A DNA stretch of 64,000 nucleotides from CAZABP01 sp964483245. Lineage in GTDB: Bacteria; Planctomycetota; UBA1135; UBA2386. The translations under genes and the position numbers were made by a program. Each line of letters begins with the position of its first letter. The stretch's first letter is position 1. Below are positions 34,431 to 43,618 of this stretch, in pieces. The stretch lies in contig CAZABP010000004.1 in the NCBI GenBank assembly GCA_964483245.1, positions 124,001-188,000 on the forward strand, in the 5' to 3' direction. The notes under the pieces were generated by a model. It worked only from the letters and a program-made list of their open reading frames with translations, ran no database searches and had not been told where the DNA came from.

Positions 34431-35408
34431 TTGCGCCGCCTGACGATCCCCAGCGAGCTCGCCGGCGCGACGCTGATGCGCGCGTTGGAACAACTGCTCC
34501 CCCAAGCGCATCGCGCCGCGCTGCGTGCGCAGCTGCGCACCGGCAGGATCCTCGTCAACCGGATGGAGACCCAGCCCGGCCAGAAGGTGCGCGAGGGGGA
34601 CCTGGTCGAGCTCCAGGACGATCCGGCGGAGCTGCCGGCTTGGCGGCAGGCTTCCGGCCGCACGCTGCCGGCGATCCTGTTCGAGGACGAGCAGGTCCTC
34701 GTCGTGGACAAGCCTGCCGGCATGCCGACCGTGCCGGACCGCAGCGGGCGCGAGCCGGGGGTCCATGGGCTGCTGGCGGAGCTGCGACCGGATGCGGACC
34801 TGCGGATCGTGCACCGGCTCGATCGCGGCACGTCCGGGTGCCTGATCCTCGCCAAGGGTCTCGACGCGGCACGCGCACTCGATCGGGCGTTCCGCGCGCG
34901 CGAGGTCGACAAGCGCTATCTCGCGCTGGTCGAGGGGCAGGTGCACCAGGCGGACTTCACCAGCGAAGCGTCCCTCGGTCCGGATCGGCGTCGACCGGGC
35001 CTGGTCCGCGTCGTCGCGGCCGGGACCAAAGGCGCGCGCACTGCGCACACCGAGTTCGAGGTCGTCGAGAGCTTCGCGCAGCACACGCTGCTGCGGGCGC
35101 TCCCGCGGACCGGACGCAGCCATCAGATCCGCGCGCACCTGCGCGCGCTCGGCCACCCGATCGTCGGGGATCCGGACTACGGCGGTTCGGCGCAACTGCT
35201 GCTGTCCGCGCTCAAGCCTGGCTACAAGGGTGCCCCCGCATTGCGGGAGCCGCCGCTGCTGGCGCGGATGTTCCTGCATGCGGAAGCCGTTGCCTTCGAT
35301 GCGCCCGGTGGGGGAGGACGCGTCGCGGTCGTAGCACCCCTGCCGGATGAACTCGCGCGCGTATTGGTCAAGCTGCGTCGGTTCACGCCGGCCGGGAGGA
35401 AGCGATGA
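34431..35408 (+). CDS. RluA-family pseudouridine synthase with S4 domain (RluD/RluC-like)
   Basis: About 325 residues. S4 RNA-binding domain at the N-terminus (LTIPSELAGATLMRALEQLL ... RILVNRM), then the RluA core: VVDKPAGMPTVPD, RIVHRLDRGTSGC (catalytic Asp ~131), KRYLALVEG and RTGRSHQIRAHLRALGHPIV. It pseudouridylates rRNA or tRNA; rRNA is likelier with an S4 domain. The start is uncertain: TTG at 34431 gives a compact S4 domain, while an ATG at 34335 adds 32 basic residues that do not look native. Overlaps truD by ATGA. Confidence 0.85.
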   Translation: MRRLTIPSELAGATLMRALEQLLPQAHRAALRAQLRTGRILVNRMETQPGQKVREGDLVELQDDPAELPAWRQASGRTLPAILFEDEQVLVVDKPAGMPTVPDRSGREPGVHGLLAELRPDADLRIVHRLDRGTSGCLILAKGLDAARALDRAFRAREVDKRYLALVEGQVHQADFTSEASLGPDRRRPGLVRVVAAGTKGARTAHTEFEVVESFAQHTLLRALPRTGRSHQIRAHLRALGHPIVGDPDYGGSAQLLLSALKPGYKGAPALREPPLLARMFLHAEAVAFDAPGGGGRVAVVAPLPDELARVLVKLRRFTPAGRKR

Positions 35409-36670
35409 GACTGAAAGCCCTGCCGGGTGACTTCCGCGTGCGGGAAGTGCTGGCGTTCCCGGATGTACCGGAGGGTGCGCACTACGTGCACCTGTTGACG
35501 AAGACCAAGCTCGATACGCCGGCGGCGCTGGCGATCGTCGCCCGCGAGGCCGGCGTCGAGCGCGCCGACATCGCGTTCGCCGGCCTCAAGGATCGCCAGG
35601 GGCAGACCGAGCAGTGGATCAGCATCCGGGGCCGGCGCGTCGATCTCGTGACGCCGGACCTGCGCGTGCGGTTCGTCGGTCGCAGCGACCAGCCGATCAC
35701 CAGCAAGCTGAGTGCGGGGAACCAGTTCCGGATCGTCGTGCGCGACCTCGGGCTGACCGACGTCGTCGCCGTCCGGCGCGGGCTGCCGTCGCTGCGGCAG
35801 TCCGGCTTCGTCAACTACTTCGACGACCAGCGCTTCGGTTGCATCCGGCATGGGCAGGGCTTCGCGATGCGCGAGGTGCTGCGTGGCAACTACGAGGCGG
35901 CCCTCCACATGCTGCTGGCGCGGCCCTCGCCGGTTGCGGTGACCGGGGACGTGCGGCTGAAGCGCCTGCTCGCGCGCAGCTGGGGGGATTGGCGCACCTG
36001 CCGTGAGATTGCGCGCGGACCGGTGTTCGCGCGCGTGTTCGGGCATCTCGAGCGGAACCCACGCGACTTCCGCGGCGCACTCGAGCACCTGCCGCTGCGG
36101 CTGAAGCTGATTCACGCCTACGCGTACCAGTCGTTCCTGTGGAACCGCGGCGTCAGCCGGCTGCTGCTCCGAGTCGTGCCACGGCGCGAGCGGATGTTCG
36201 TGCACACGCTGAGCGGAGATCTCGTCGTCTGGCGGTATCTGAAGGAGGACCTGGTCGCCGAGTTCGCGCAGCTGGCGACCCCGCTGTGGGCGCCGGGGTC
36301 GCTGCTGGCGCGCGATGCCTTCGGCGATGCGATGCACAGTGTGCTGCAGGTCGAGCAGCTGCCGGCGGAGCCGCCGGAGGAGGGCTATCCGGCCGGGATG
36401 GCGCTGCGTGAGGAGCCGCGGGCGATGCTCGTGCGCCCGCGCGAGTTGACCGTCGCCGCGCCGCAGGCGGACGAGCTGAACCGCGGCCGCAGCAAGCTCG
36501 AGTTCACGTTCACGCTGCCGCGCGGCAGCTACGCGACGATGCTGCTCAAGCGTCTGTTCGCGACGGCCGAGCTGGCGCAGGCGCCGCAGCGTCGCCAGGC
36601 CGGCAGGCCGCCGCGCCCGCAACCCGGCTTCCACGATCGAGACCGCAGATGGCGCAACCGCGAACGCTAG
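35405..36670 (+). CDS. truD: tRNA pseudouridine(13) synthase TruD
   Basis: 421 residues. TruD hallmarks: DFRVREVL near the N-terminus, the catalytic FAGLKDRQGQTEQWISI (Asp63), NQFRIVVRDL, and GFVNYFDDQRFG; later FTLPRGSYATMLLKRLF. Modifies U13 in tRNA-Glu and some others; tRNA-Glu is encoded 6 kb upstream but that is coincidence. The basic, Pro/Arg-rich tail (residues ~395-421) runs over the start of mtnP, so its end may be set by that overlap. Starts on an ATGA overlap with the RluA-family gene, giving two pseudouridine synthases in one operon. Confidence 0.93.
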   Translation: MRLKALPGDFRVREVLAFPDVPEGAHYVHLLTKTKLDTPAALAIVAREAGVERADIAFAGLKDRQGQTEQWISIRGRRVDLVTPDLRVRFVGRSDQPITSKLSAGNQFRIVVRDLGLTDVVAVRRGLPSLRQSGFVNYFDDQRFGCIRHGQGFAMREVLRGNYEAALHMLLARPSPVAVTGDVRLKRLLARSWGDWRTCREIARGPVFARVFGHLERNPRDFRGALEHLPLRLKLIHAYAYQSFLWNRGVSRLLLRVVPRRERMFVHTLSGDLVVWRYLKEDLVAEFAQLATPLWAPGSLLARDAFGDAMHSVLQVEQLPAEPPEEGYPAGMALREEPRAMLVRPRELTVAAPQADELNRGRSKLEFTFTLPRGSYATMLLKRLFATAELAQAPQRRQAGRPPRPQPGFHDRDRRWRNRER

Positions 36671-37527
36671 GGATTCTCGGGGGCTCGGGGCTCTATGAGC
36701 TGCCGGGCCTCGAACAGCAGGAAGAGCGCGAGCTGGAGACGCCGTTCGGCAAACCGTCCGACCGGGTCCTGCTCGGCACGTTGCACGGCGTGCGCATGGC
36801 GTTCCTGCCGCGGCATGGGCGCGGGCATCGGCTGGCGCCGCACGAGCTGCCGTTTCGCGCCAACCTGCACGCGATGAAGCAGCTGGGGATCGATTGCGTG
36901 CTCGGGATCTCGGCCGTCGGCAGCATGCAGGAGCGGATCGCACCCGGCGATCTCGTGCTGATCGACCAGTTCATCGATCGCACGCGCGGCCGCACGCAGG
37001 AGTCGACGTTCTTCGGCGAGGGCTGCGTCGCGCACGTCGCGTTCGCCGATCCGGTCTGGGAACCGCTGCGGCAGCTCGCGCTCGCCGCGGCGCGCGCAGC
37101 CGGCGCACGGGCCCACGACCGTGGGACCTACCTGTGCATGGAGGGGCCGGCGTTCTCGACGCGCGCGGAGTCGCGGCTGTACCGGAGCTGGGGCGTCGAC
37201 GTGATCGGGATGACCAACCTGCAGGAGGCGAAGCTCGCGCGCGAGGCCGAGATCGCCTACGCGACGATTGCGCTGGCGACCGACTACGACTGTTGGCACG
37301 ACGCCGGCGGCGACGTCGACGTCGCCGAAGTACTGGCCGTGCTGCGCGCCAACGTCGACATGGCGCGGCGCACGATCGTCGAGGCCGCACGGCAGCTGGC
37401 GGCCCTTGCCGAGCCGATCTCGTGCAAAGGGGTCATGCAGCATGCGATCATCACCGCCCGCGACGCGATCACGCCGGATGCGCGCCGCCGCCTCCGGCTG
37501 TTGATCGGCGATTACCTCGACGCCTGA
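36649..37527 (+). CDS. mtnP: S-methyl-5'-thioadenosine phosphorylase
   Basis: 292 residues. PNP/MTAP family: LGILGGSGLYELPGL with the phosphate-binding GGSGLY, PRHGRGHRLAPHELPFRANL, GISAVGSMQERI, MEGPAFSTRAES, GMTNLQEAKLAREAEI and TDYDCWH. MTA phosphorylases cleave 5'-methylthioadenosine to adenine and methylthioribose 1-phosphate in methionine salvage; some relatives prefer inosine or guanosine. The 'TDYDCWH' and NL(Q/P)EAKLARE features favour the MTA type. Start overlaps truD by 22 bp; no other salvage gene is in the window. Confidence 0.92.
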   Translation: MAQPRTLGILGGSGLYELPGLEQQEERELETPFGKPSDRVLLGTLHGVRMAFLPRHGRGHRLAPHELPFRANLHAMKQLGIDCVLGISAVGSMQERIAPGDLVLIDQFIDRTRGRTQESTFFGEGCVAHVAFADPVWEPLRQLALAAARAAGARAHDRGTYLCMEGPAFSTRAESRLYRSWGVDVIGMTNLQEAKLAREAEIAYATIALATDYDCWHDAGGDVDVAEVLAVLRANVDMARRTIVEAARQLAALAEPISCKGVMQHAIITARDAITPDARRRLRLLIGDYLDA

Positions 37528-37540
37528 CCGCGAGACTCCG

Positions 37541-38566
37541 ATGACCGACGCCTCCCGCCGCGCGTTCCTGACGACGGCCGCCGCCGCTGCTGCGTTGCCT
37601 GCGTTCCACATCCCGCCACGCCGGCGCGCCGCCCGCCCGGCGGCCGTCGCCAGCAACAACGGGCTGCGTTCCGTGGCGATCGCGATCGAGCAGATGCAGG
37701 CCGGCAAACCGCCGGTCGACGCCGCCGTGCTCGGGATCGAGCCGGTCGAGAACGACCCCAACGACAACTCCGTCGGCTATGGCGGGCTCCCGAACGAGGA
37801 GGGGGTCGTCGAGCTCGACTCCTGCGTCATGGATGGCCCCACGGGTCTGGCCGGCGCCGTGGCGAGCCTGCGCAACATCAAGAACCCGAGCCAGGTCGCG
37901 CTGCGCGTCATGCGCACCACCGACCACGTGCTGCTGGTCGGCGACGGCGCGCTGCGCTTTGCGCGCGCGCACGGGTTCACCGAGGAGAACCTGCTGACCG
38001 ACGCCTCGCGCGAGCTCTGGCTGCGCTGGAAGCAGAAGCACAGCGACGAAGACGACTGGCTCACCCCGGACGAGAACACGACCAGCCCGCGCAAGAAGTT
38101 CACCCGTCCCACCGGCACCATCCACGTCGGCTGCGTCAACAGCCAAGGTGACCTCGGCGCCTGCACCAGCACGTCCGGCCTCGCGTTCAAGATCCCCGGC
38201 CGCGTCGGCGACTCGCCGCTGATCGGCTGCGGCAACTACGTCGACAACGACTTCGGCGCCGCCGGCTCCACCGGCCGCGGCGAAGCCGTCATCCTCAGCA
38301 ACGGCGCGTCGTTCATCGTGCAGATGATGGCCGAGGGCAAGACGCCGACCGACGCCTGCCTGGAGGCCTGCAAGCGCATCGTCCGCCTGACGCGCATCCC
38401 GCGCCTGCGCGACGAGAAGGGGCGCCCAAACTTCCAGGTCAACTTCTACGCCGTCAGCAAGGCCGGCGAGACCGGTGGCGCCGCGATCTATCCGTCGCGC
38501 TACGCGCGCGCCGACGCCAATGGCGCGGAGAGCGTGGAGAGCGCGTACTTGTTCGAGCGGGGGTGA
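37541..38566 (+). CDS. Tat-exported N4-(beta-N-acetylglucosaminyl)-L-asparaginase
   Basis: 341 residues. Starts with a twin-arginine signal (SRRAFLTTAAAAAALPAF). The Ntn-hydrolase core follows: DAAVLGIEPVENDPNDNSVG, GGLPNEEGVVELDSCVMDGP, LRVMRTTDHVLLVGDGA, then the autocleavage site with nucleophile Thr193 in TGTIHVGCVN and STSGLAFKIPGRVGDSPLIG and GAAGSTGRGE for substrate binding. It is expected to split the GlcNAc-Asn bond of N-glycopeptides outside the cytoplasm, that is, to feed on host or algal glycoprotein debris. 13 bp after mtnP; overlaps the next gene by GTGA. Confidence 0.92.
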   Translation: MTDASRRAFLTTAAAAAALPAFHIPPRRRAARPAAVASNNGLRSVAIAIEQMQAGKPPVDAAVLGIEPVENDPNDNSVGYGGLPNEEGVVELDSCVMDGPTGLAGAVASLRNIKNPSQVALRVMRTTDHVLLVGDGALRFARAHGFTEENLLTDASRELWLRWKQKHSDEDDWLTPDENTTSPRKKFTRPTGTIHVGCVNSQGDLGACTSTSGLAFKIPGRVGDSPLIGCGNYVDNDFGAAGSTGRGEAVILSNGASFIVQMMAEGKTPTDACLEACKRIVRLTRIPRLRDEKGRPNFQVNFYAVSKAGETGGAAIYPSRYARADANGAESVESAYLFERG

Positions 38567-39480
38567 CGCACGTGCGAGGCGCGCTCGCCGCGGCGCTCGC
38601 GCTGCTCGCCTGCTGCGCGACGCCTGCTGGGCGCAGCTCGAACACGGGCGCCGAGCGATTCGACGCGCTCGTGCGTCACGTGCCGCTGGGCATGGAGAGC
38701 CTGATGCTGGTGGAGATCGGACCGGAGCTGGCGTTTCTCGCCGCTCTCGAGCCGCCGCCGTGCAGGATGGTCTGGGCCGGACGTAAGTTCCGAATTCCGA
38801 CGGACACGACCGAGCTCGTCATCATCACGCAGTGGCCGGCAAGCGTCCCTCCCGGGTGGGACCGCAGCGAGGTCCCTGGCGCTGAGATCCAGCAGGTGGG
38901 AGGAAAGCGGACGCTGTTCGTCCCGAGCTACCAGAGCTACCTGTCGGCCGGCCACGGAACGTGGACGCTCGAACTCTCGGCCGGCGTGCTCGTGTCCGCG
39001 AGTCGACGCGATCTGCTCGAGCAGGTGCTTGCGGTTCCCGGCTACTCGGCAGAGCAGTACGCCGCGAGCCTCCTCGCGAGCGCCGAGGTGCCCTGGGATG
39101 CATCGCTGCTGATCTTCCGCCGATACGACCGGAGCAATCAGGAGGACCTCTACTCGCCGTTCGGCCGCGAGACGTTGGCCGGTCCGGTCCCATTGCAGTT
39201 CGACATCACCGGATTCTGGCTCACCCTGCAACCGATCCTCGGCGAACCGGGTTGGACCATTCGGCTCAACGCAGTCACCACGGACCCCGAGAAGTCGCGC
39301 GCCTGGTTCGGAGCGTTCGGCCTCGGGAACGACCCCTGGCGCGTATTGGACGGGCACCGCGTGATTCGCAATGACTTCGAGGACCGGACGCTGGAGATCA
39401 CACAGACCGTGGCTCCATTCACGGATTTCACGGCTCCATTCCTCATCACCGCCTTGTTCGGCTTCAACTGGTTCCTCTGA
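38563..39480 (+). CDS. Lipoprotein of unknown function
   Basis: 305 residues from a GTG in a GTGA overlap with the glycosylasparaginase gene (a second GTG three codons on also works). The N-terminus is a lipoprotein signal with lipobox LLAC (Cys17). The mature part has no motif I recognise; it contains strands and Trp-rich loops (WPASVPPGWDRSEV; FDITGFWLTLQPILG; WRVLDGHRVIRN). Codon use is like the neighbours but less extreme in G+C. Overlap with the exported hydrolase suggests joint expression; a surface partner role is only a guess. Confidence 0.7.
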   Translation: MTHVRGALAAALALLACCATPAGRSSNTGAERFDALVRHVPLGMESLMLVEIGPELAFLAALEPPPCRMVWAGRKFRIPTDTTELVIITQWPASVPPGWDRSEVPGAEIQQVGGKRTLFVPSYQSYLSAGHGTWTLELSAGVLVSASRRDLLEQVLAVPGYSAEQYAASLLASAEVPWDASLLIFRRYDRSNQEDLYSPFGRETLAGPVPLQFDITGFWLTLQPILGEPGWTIRLNAVTTDPEKSRAWFGAFGLGNDPWRVLDGHRVIRNDFEDRTLEITQTVAPFTDFTAPFLITALFGFNWFL

Positions 39481-39973
39481 AGCTCCGCGTCGCGTCGTGC
39501 GCGAGCTGCCGCGTCCCCACGGCGGAACTGGTCGAACAGATCCTCACCCGATCGCATCACAGTCTCCATGGCCCGCGCACGCTCGCCCGTAGCATCGACC
39601 GCGCGTTCTTCCGCGCGAACCGACGGAGCACATCTCTGAGTCCTCACGTCTCGCTGATGAACACGCGCTGACCAGCGCGAGCCGGCGCGCAGCGCCGCGC
39701 AAGACCGCCGCGCAGGTGTCTCCTTCGAAACTGGTCATACGTCCCGTCGGCGAACGTCGCCGCCGCAGCGGCGCCAGATCCGCCGGTTTCGCGGCGTCGT
39801 GGTCGCCGCGTCGCGGCGGTGAGAGAACTGACACTTGGTGTACCGGGGAACCGCTTGCACGAGTACGCACGGCTCCCGCCCCTTCCCATTCCCCTTCCCT
39901 TTCCTCGCCCTACCCGGGCCCCAGCCCCAGCCCGGGCCCGTCCCCTGCCCGTTTTCCCCCTCCCCTTTCCCCT
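39481..39973. other. 493-bp convergent gap with a polypyrimidine tract
   Basis: Lies between two convergent genes. I see no gene: frames are Arg/Ser/Pro-rich shadows. From about 39870 to 39985 the plus strand is almost pure C/T with runs of three to six C, so the minus strand (sense for the giant gene ending at 39974) carries a run of G-tracts. Confidence 0.5.
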
Positions 39974-39985
39974 CTACCTCGCCTT
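39870..39985 (-). repeat. G-rich low-complexity tract (possible G-quadruplex) at the 3' end of a minus-strand gene
   Basis: On the minus strand more than ten tracts of three or more G occur within ~115 nt (e.g. GGGGAAAGGGGAGGGGG, GGGCTGGGGCTGGGG). This exceeds the four tracts needed for a quadruplex. It begins at the stop codon of the giant DUF3857 gene and runs into its 3' UTR. Confidence 0.6.
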
Positions 39986-42900
39986 CACCTCAATCGTCGC
40001 GGCCTCCGCCCGATCCATTCCCTGCAAGAGCTCGAGCCATTCCCCGAACCGCGCCGCCGGCAGCTGACCTGGCTTGCGCACGATCTCCCGGCGCACGACG
40101 ACGTGATCGCCGCGGCGTTCGAACGTGAGATGGAACTCGATCAGCTCGTGCCAGATGTGCACGGGCTCGGGCGTGCCGACGATGCGGTACGCCTCCCCCG
40201 GATCGACTTCGACCTCCCAGCTGTCTGAGAACAGATCCGTCAACCGGTACGGCAGCGTGCGCTCGACGCGGTCGCCGAGCGTCTGCAGATGCCGCGACTC
40301 GACGAGCGGCAGCGGTAGCAGGATCCGCTCACCGACGTTCTTGAGCACGCGGCCCTTGCCGATCTTGGCGTGCACGCCGAGCGGCTCGCCCGGCCGCGCG
40401 ATGCCGGTCAGTTCGACTTCGCGCTGGGTCCAACCCTTGAACAGCTGACCCCCGAGCTGGCGGGCGATGACCTTCTGCACGTTCTCTTCGCGCTGGCGCA
40501 CCTGGTCGGCGGCGCCGAGGCCGTTGTTCCCCGACAGCGTGGCGATGGCATCGAGCTCGATGTCGCCGGAAGCGCCCAGCACCGCTGTCCCGCGCACGCG
40601 GAACCCGAGCCGCGCCGCGGCGTCGCCGGCCGGCAGGCGCGCGGTCACGGGTCCATGCGGCCCGGCGAGCAGGACGCTGGCGCCGAACCTGGTGCCCGGG
40701 ATGGTCCCGAGCGCGACGTGCCGCGGGTCGTCGAAGAACATCCAGACCGGATCGCGACCCGGCACCTGCGCGCGCACGCACGGCACGTTCCAGCGGTCCT
40801 CGCCGGCGAACAGCGGTGATGGCTCCTCGGCCAGCTCGGGACTCTGCGCGGCGCACAGGCCGATCTCGAGCTCGATCCCGGCCGCGCGCGCGAGCGCGGC
40901 GGCGAGGAACAGCCGCGGGCCGCGTCCCAGCAGCAGCACGCTGGTTGGATCGGCGTTGCCGCGGCTGCTCGGGATCTCACGGTGCACGAACTCGTGGATC
41001 GCGGCGAGTCGGGCGGCCGGTTCCTCGAGTCCGGCCATGAGCTCGGCGGCCTTGCGCGCGATCAGCGCATCCGGCATCGACAGGCTGCGCAGCTGCGCAA
41101 GGTCGTCGCGGACCGCCGCTGCGCCAGCACCGTCTTCGCCCCAGGTCACAACCGGCAGCAGCTCGAGGTCCGGCGGGCGGAACCGCTCCTCCGGCAGCCG
41201 CGCCTGGTCACGCGCCCGGAAGCGCAACATGCGCCGCCCGTCACCCAGCTCGACTTCCTCGCGCTCGCCGTCGAAGTTGCGCGTGCGCAGCGTGCCGCGC
41301 GCATCCTTCGGCAGCAGCAGCACCAGCTCGCTGAGCACGAACGGTTCGGCATCGCTGCGGAAGAAGAACGTCGTCGACCGCAGCGGATCGGCACCCGGCG
41401 CCGCCACGCGTTCGACGTGCCGCTCCTCGATCAGCGCGCCGGGCGCGAGCCGCGGCATGCTGTAGCCACCTTCGACGCGGTGCGGCACGAACCGGCCGCC
41501 GTCCGGCAGCACGGTGCGCAGCACGAGCAGCTCGTCGGCGCGCGCGGCGGTGTCGGCGTTCTGGTGCTGCTCGACGCCGCGCGGATCGTTGATGCGCCGC
41601 ACCTGGTGGGTCTCGCGGATCTGCGCGCCATCCGGCAGCAGCTCGACGATCATCCGGTCGGCGACGAGCGTCGACGGGGCGGTCTGCTCGCGGTCGGTCG
41701 GCCGGAACTCGTCGACCAGCTTCGCCGCCTGCTCGTCGAGGGCGGCGATCGGTTCGGGACGCTCGTGCCCGGCGAGCCGGCTGAACACGGCGTGCATCTG
41801 GTGGCTCGATTCGCCGGCGGCGACCGCCGCACCCCAGGCCGCCAGGGCCGCCTCTTCGTTCCCTTCGCGCAGCATCGTCTCGGTCGCGGTGCGCAACGCG
41901 CTGGGACCGGTGCGCGGGTGCGTCGCGATCCGCCCAGCCAGCCGCAGCATGTCGTCCCCGTCCCCACGCAGGGCCGCGGTGACCTGCTGGTCCCGCAGCG
42001 CGTCTGCCGATTGCGGATCGCTGGCGTGCTGGCGCTCGATCCAGGTCGCGTGCACGTCCGGGTCGCCGAGCATGCGGCCGAGCCAGGCGCCGTAGCGCGC
42101 GAGCTGCAGGTCGCCGGGTCGGACCTGCGCGACCTGCTCGATCGAAGCGAGCGCCCGTCGCGCGGCGCCGGCGCCGGCCCAGCGCGACGCCAGCTCGAGC
42201 ACCGGTCGCACATCGGACGGCCGCGCCTCGTGCCAGCGGAGCAGCGTCCGCTCCGCCGCAGCTTCGAACGACAACGTGCGCTGCACTTCGAACAGGGCAC
42301 GGAACGTCTCCGGCCCGGCGCGCCCGTCGGCGACCCGTGCCTCGAGCAGCCGGATCGCCTCCTCGCCGCGGTCGTCGTCGACCAGGAAGCTGGCGCGCCC
42401 GAGCTCGACCTGCGCATTGCCGGCGAGCTTCTCCTGCACCGATTCCAGCAGCGCGCGCGCGCGCGACCGGCGCACCTCCTGCGGCAGCAGCGGCATCCGG
42501 CGCGCCGCGACGGCGAGCGCCAGCGTCTCGCGCGGGTCGGTCGGCGGTTCGCGTTCGAGTTCAGCCCACGCGGCGACCGCCGGCAGGCTCTCGCCGAGCC
42601 GGCTCGCCTCCAACGCGAGCGCGACGCGGGCAGTCGCGAGATCCGCGCCGTCGATCGCTTCGGCGGCGCGCGCCAGTGCCAGCAGCGGAGTCGTGAACTC
42701 GGCTGCCGGCGGTTCTTCCGCCGCGGCCGGGGCGATCTGCTTGGCGAGCTCCGGATTCAGCTCGGCGCCGCGCAGCGGCCGGCCGGCCGCGTCGACGATG
42801 CGCAGCCACAGCGAGTGATCGCGCGCGGATGTGGTCTTGACGACGACCCGGTTGCGCCCGGCGCCGAGCCGCACCGGCAGCCAGCGGAGCTGATGGCCGC

Positions 42901-43618
42901 CGCGCTCGGCGTGGCGGTCGACCCGGCCGCGCGGCACGTCCTGCACGAACAGCTCGGTGGAGCCGCGCGCGCCGATCTCGACGAAGCCGTCGACCGGCTG
43001 CTCGCAATCGACCAGCAGCATCGCGTAGTGGCAGCCGCTGCGGCCACCGTCACGCTCCACGAGCTCGATCGAATCGGCGAACGGCTGCCGCCGGGCGAGC
43101 CGCGGCGTGACATCGCCATAGCGTCCGGCGAGCGTGGCGCCCGGCCCGGGGAACTCCCACTCCGGAGCGAACGGGACGCCGAGGTACTCCTCACCGACGT
43201 CGCCGAACGGCCCGACGACGACCAGCTCGAGTGGATCGCCGACCTGCGCGCGCACGGCACGCGCGTCCGCGAGCCGGCCGAGGTCGCGCAGCAGATCCAC
43301 CTGCAGCCGCCGCGCCGCCAGCTCGACGATCCCGTGCGGCGCCGCCGCGAGCAGCCGCTCGAGCGCCTGCAGTGCGGCCGGCAGATCGGACACCTGCTCC
43401 GCCAGCAGCTGCGCGTTGCCGACCGCGAGCGCCGCCGCCGGTGAGCGCCCATGCTCGGTCGCCACCTGCAGCAGCTCGGCGAACAGCGCATCCGGCCGCT
43501 CTTCGGCCGCCGTTGCGGTGCGCACCAGCGTGCGTGCGATCTCCAGCGGCGGATTCGGCTGTTGGGCCGCCAGCGCGGTGGCGCACAGGAACGCGGAAAG
43601 CATCGATCGCGCGCTCAT
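39974..43618 (-). CDS. Giant secreted DUF3857 protein with TPR-like N-terminus and degenerate transglutaminase domain
   Basis: 1214 residues. Signal peptide ends ALAAQ. TPR-like helices in ~25-130 and ~300-640; a beta-rich carbohydrate/lectin-like insert ~130-290 (ELVVVGPFGDVGEE, ELFVQDVP); DUF3857 in ~650-850 (DRMIVELLPDGAQIRETHQV); then a transglutaminase-like domain whose Cys position is lost: where its upstream paralogue has RHGDCKDKALLL this protein has LLGRGPRLFLAAALARAAGI. So it is probably not an enzyme. Overlaps the paralogue's stop by ATGA, so they are one operon; a complex of active and inactive partners is a reasonable inference. Confidence 0.8.
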   Translation of the reverse strand: MSARSMLSAFLCATALAAQQPNPPLEIARTLVRTATAAEERPDALFAELLQVATEHGRSPAAALAVGNAQLLAEQVSDLPAALQALERLLAAAPHGIVELAARRLQVDLLRDLGRLADARAVRAQVGDPLELVVVGPFGDVGEEYLGVPFAPEWEFPGPGATLAGRYGDVTPRLARRQPFADSIELVERDGGRSGCHYAMLLVDCEQPVDGFVEIGARGSTELFVQDVPRGRVDRHAERGGHQLRWLPVRLGAGRNRVVVKTTSARDHSLWLRIVDAAGRPLRGAELNPELAKQIAPAAAEEPPAAEFTTPLLALARAAEAIDGADLATARVALALEASRLGESLPAVAAWAELEREPPTDPRETLALAVAARRMPLLPQEVRRSRARALLESVQEKLAGNAQVELGRASFLVDDDRGEEAIRLLEARVADGRAGPETFRALFEVQRTLSFEAAAERTLLRWHEARPSDVRPVLELASRWAGAGAARRALASIEQVAQVRPGDLQLARYGAWLGRMLGDPDVHATWIERQHASDPQSADALRDQQVTAALRGDGDDMLRLAGRIATHPRTGPSALRTATETMLREGNEEAALAAWGAAVAAGESSHQMHAVFSRLAGHERPEPIAALDEQAAKLVDEFRPTDREQTAPSTLVADRMIVELLPDGAQIRETHQVRRINDPRGVEQHQNADTAARADELLVLRTVLPDGGRFVPHRVEGGYSMPRLAPGALIEERHVERVAAPGADPLRSTTFFFRSDAEPFVLSELVLLLPKDARGTLRTRNFDGEREEVELGDGRRMLRFRARDQARLPEERFRPPDLELLPVVTWGEDGAGAAAVRDDLAQLRSLSMPDALIARKAAELMAGLEEPAARLAAIHEFVHREIPSSRGNADPTSVLLLGRGPRLFLAAALARAAGIELEIGLCAAQSPELAEEPSPLFAGEDRWNVPCVRAQVPGRDPVWMFFDDPRHVALGTIPGTRFGASVLLAGPHGPVTARLPAGDAAARLGFRVRGTAVLGASGDIELDAIATLSGNNGLGAADQVRQREENVQKVIARQLGGQLFKGWTQREVELTGIARPGEPLGVHAKIGKGRVLKNVGERILLPLPLVESRHLQTLGDRVERTLPYRLTDLFSDSWEVEVDPGEAYRIVGTPEPVHIWHELIEFHLTFERRGDHVVVRREIVRKPGQLPAARFGEWLELLQGMDRAEAATIEVKAR

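Noticed and set aside
39716..40228. 170-codon plus-strand frame through the polypyrimidine tract
   Set aside because: Its Pro/Ser content is due to the C/T tract and it runs into the antisense of the DUF3857 gene; no ribosome site.
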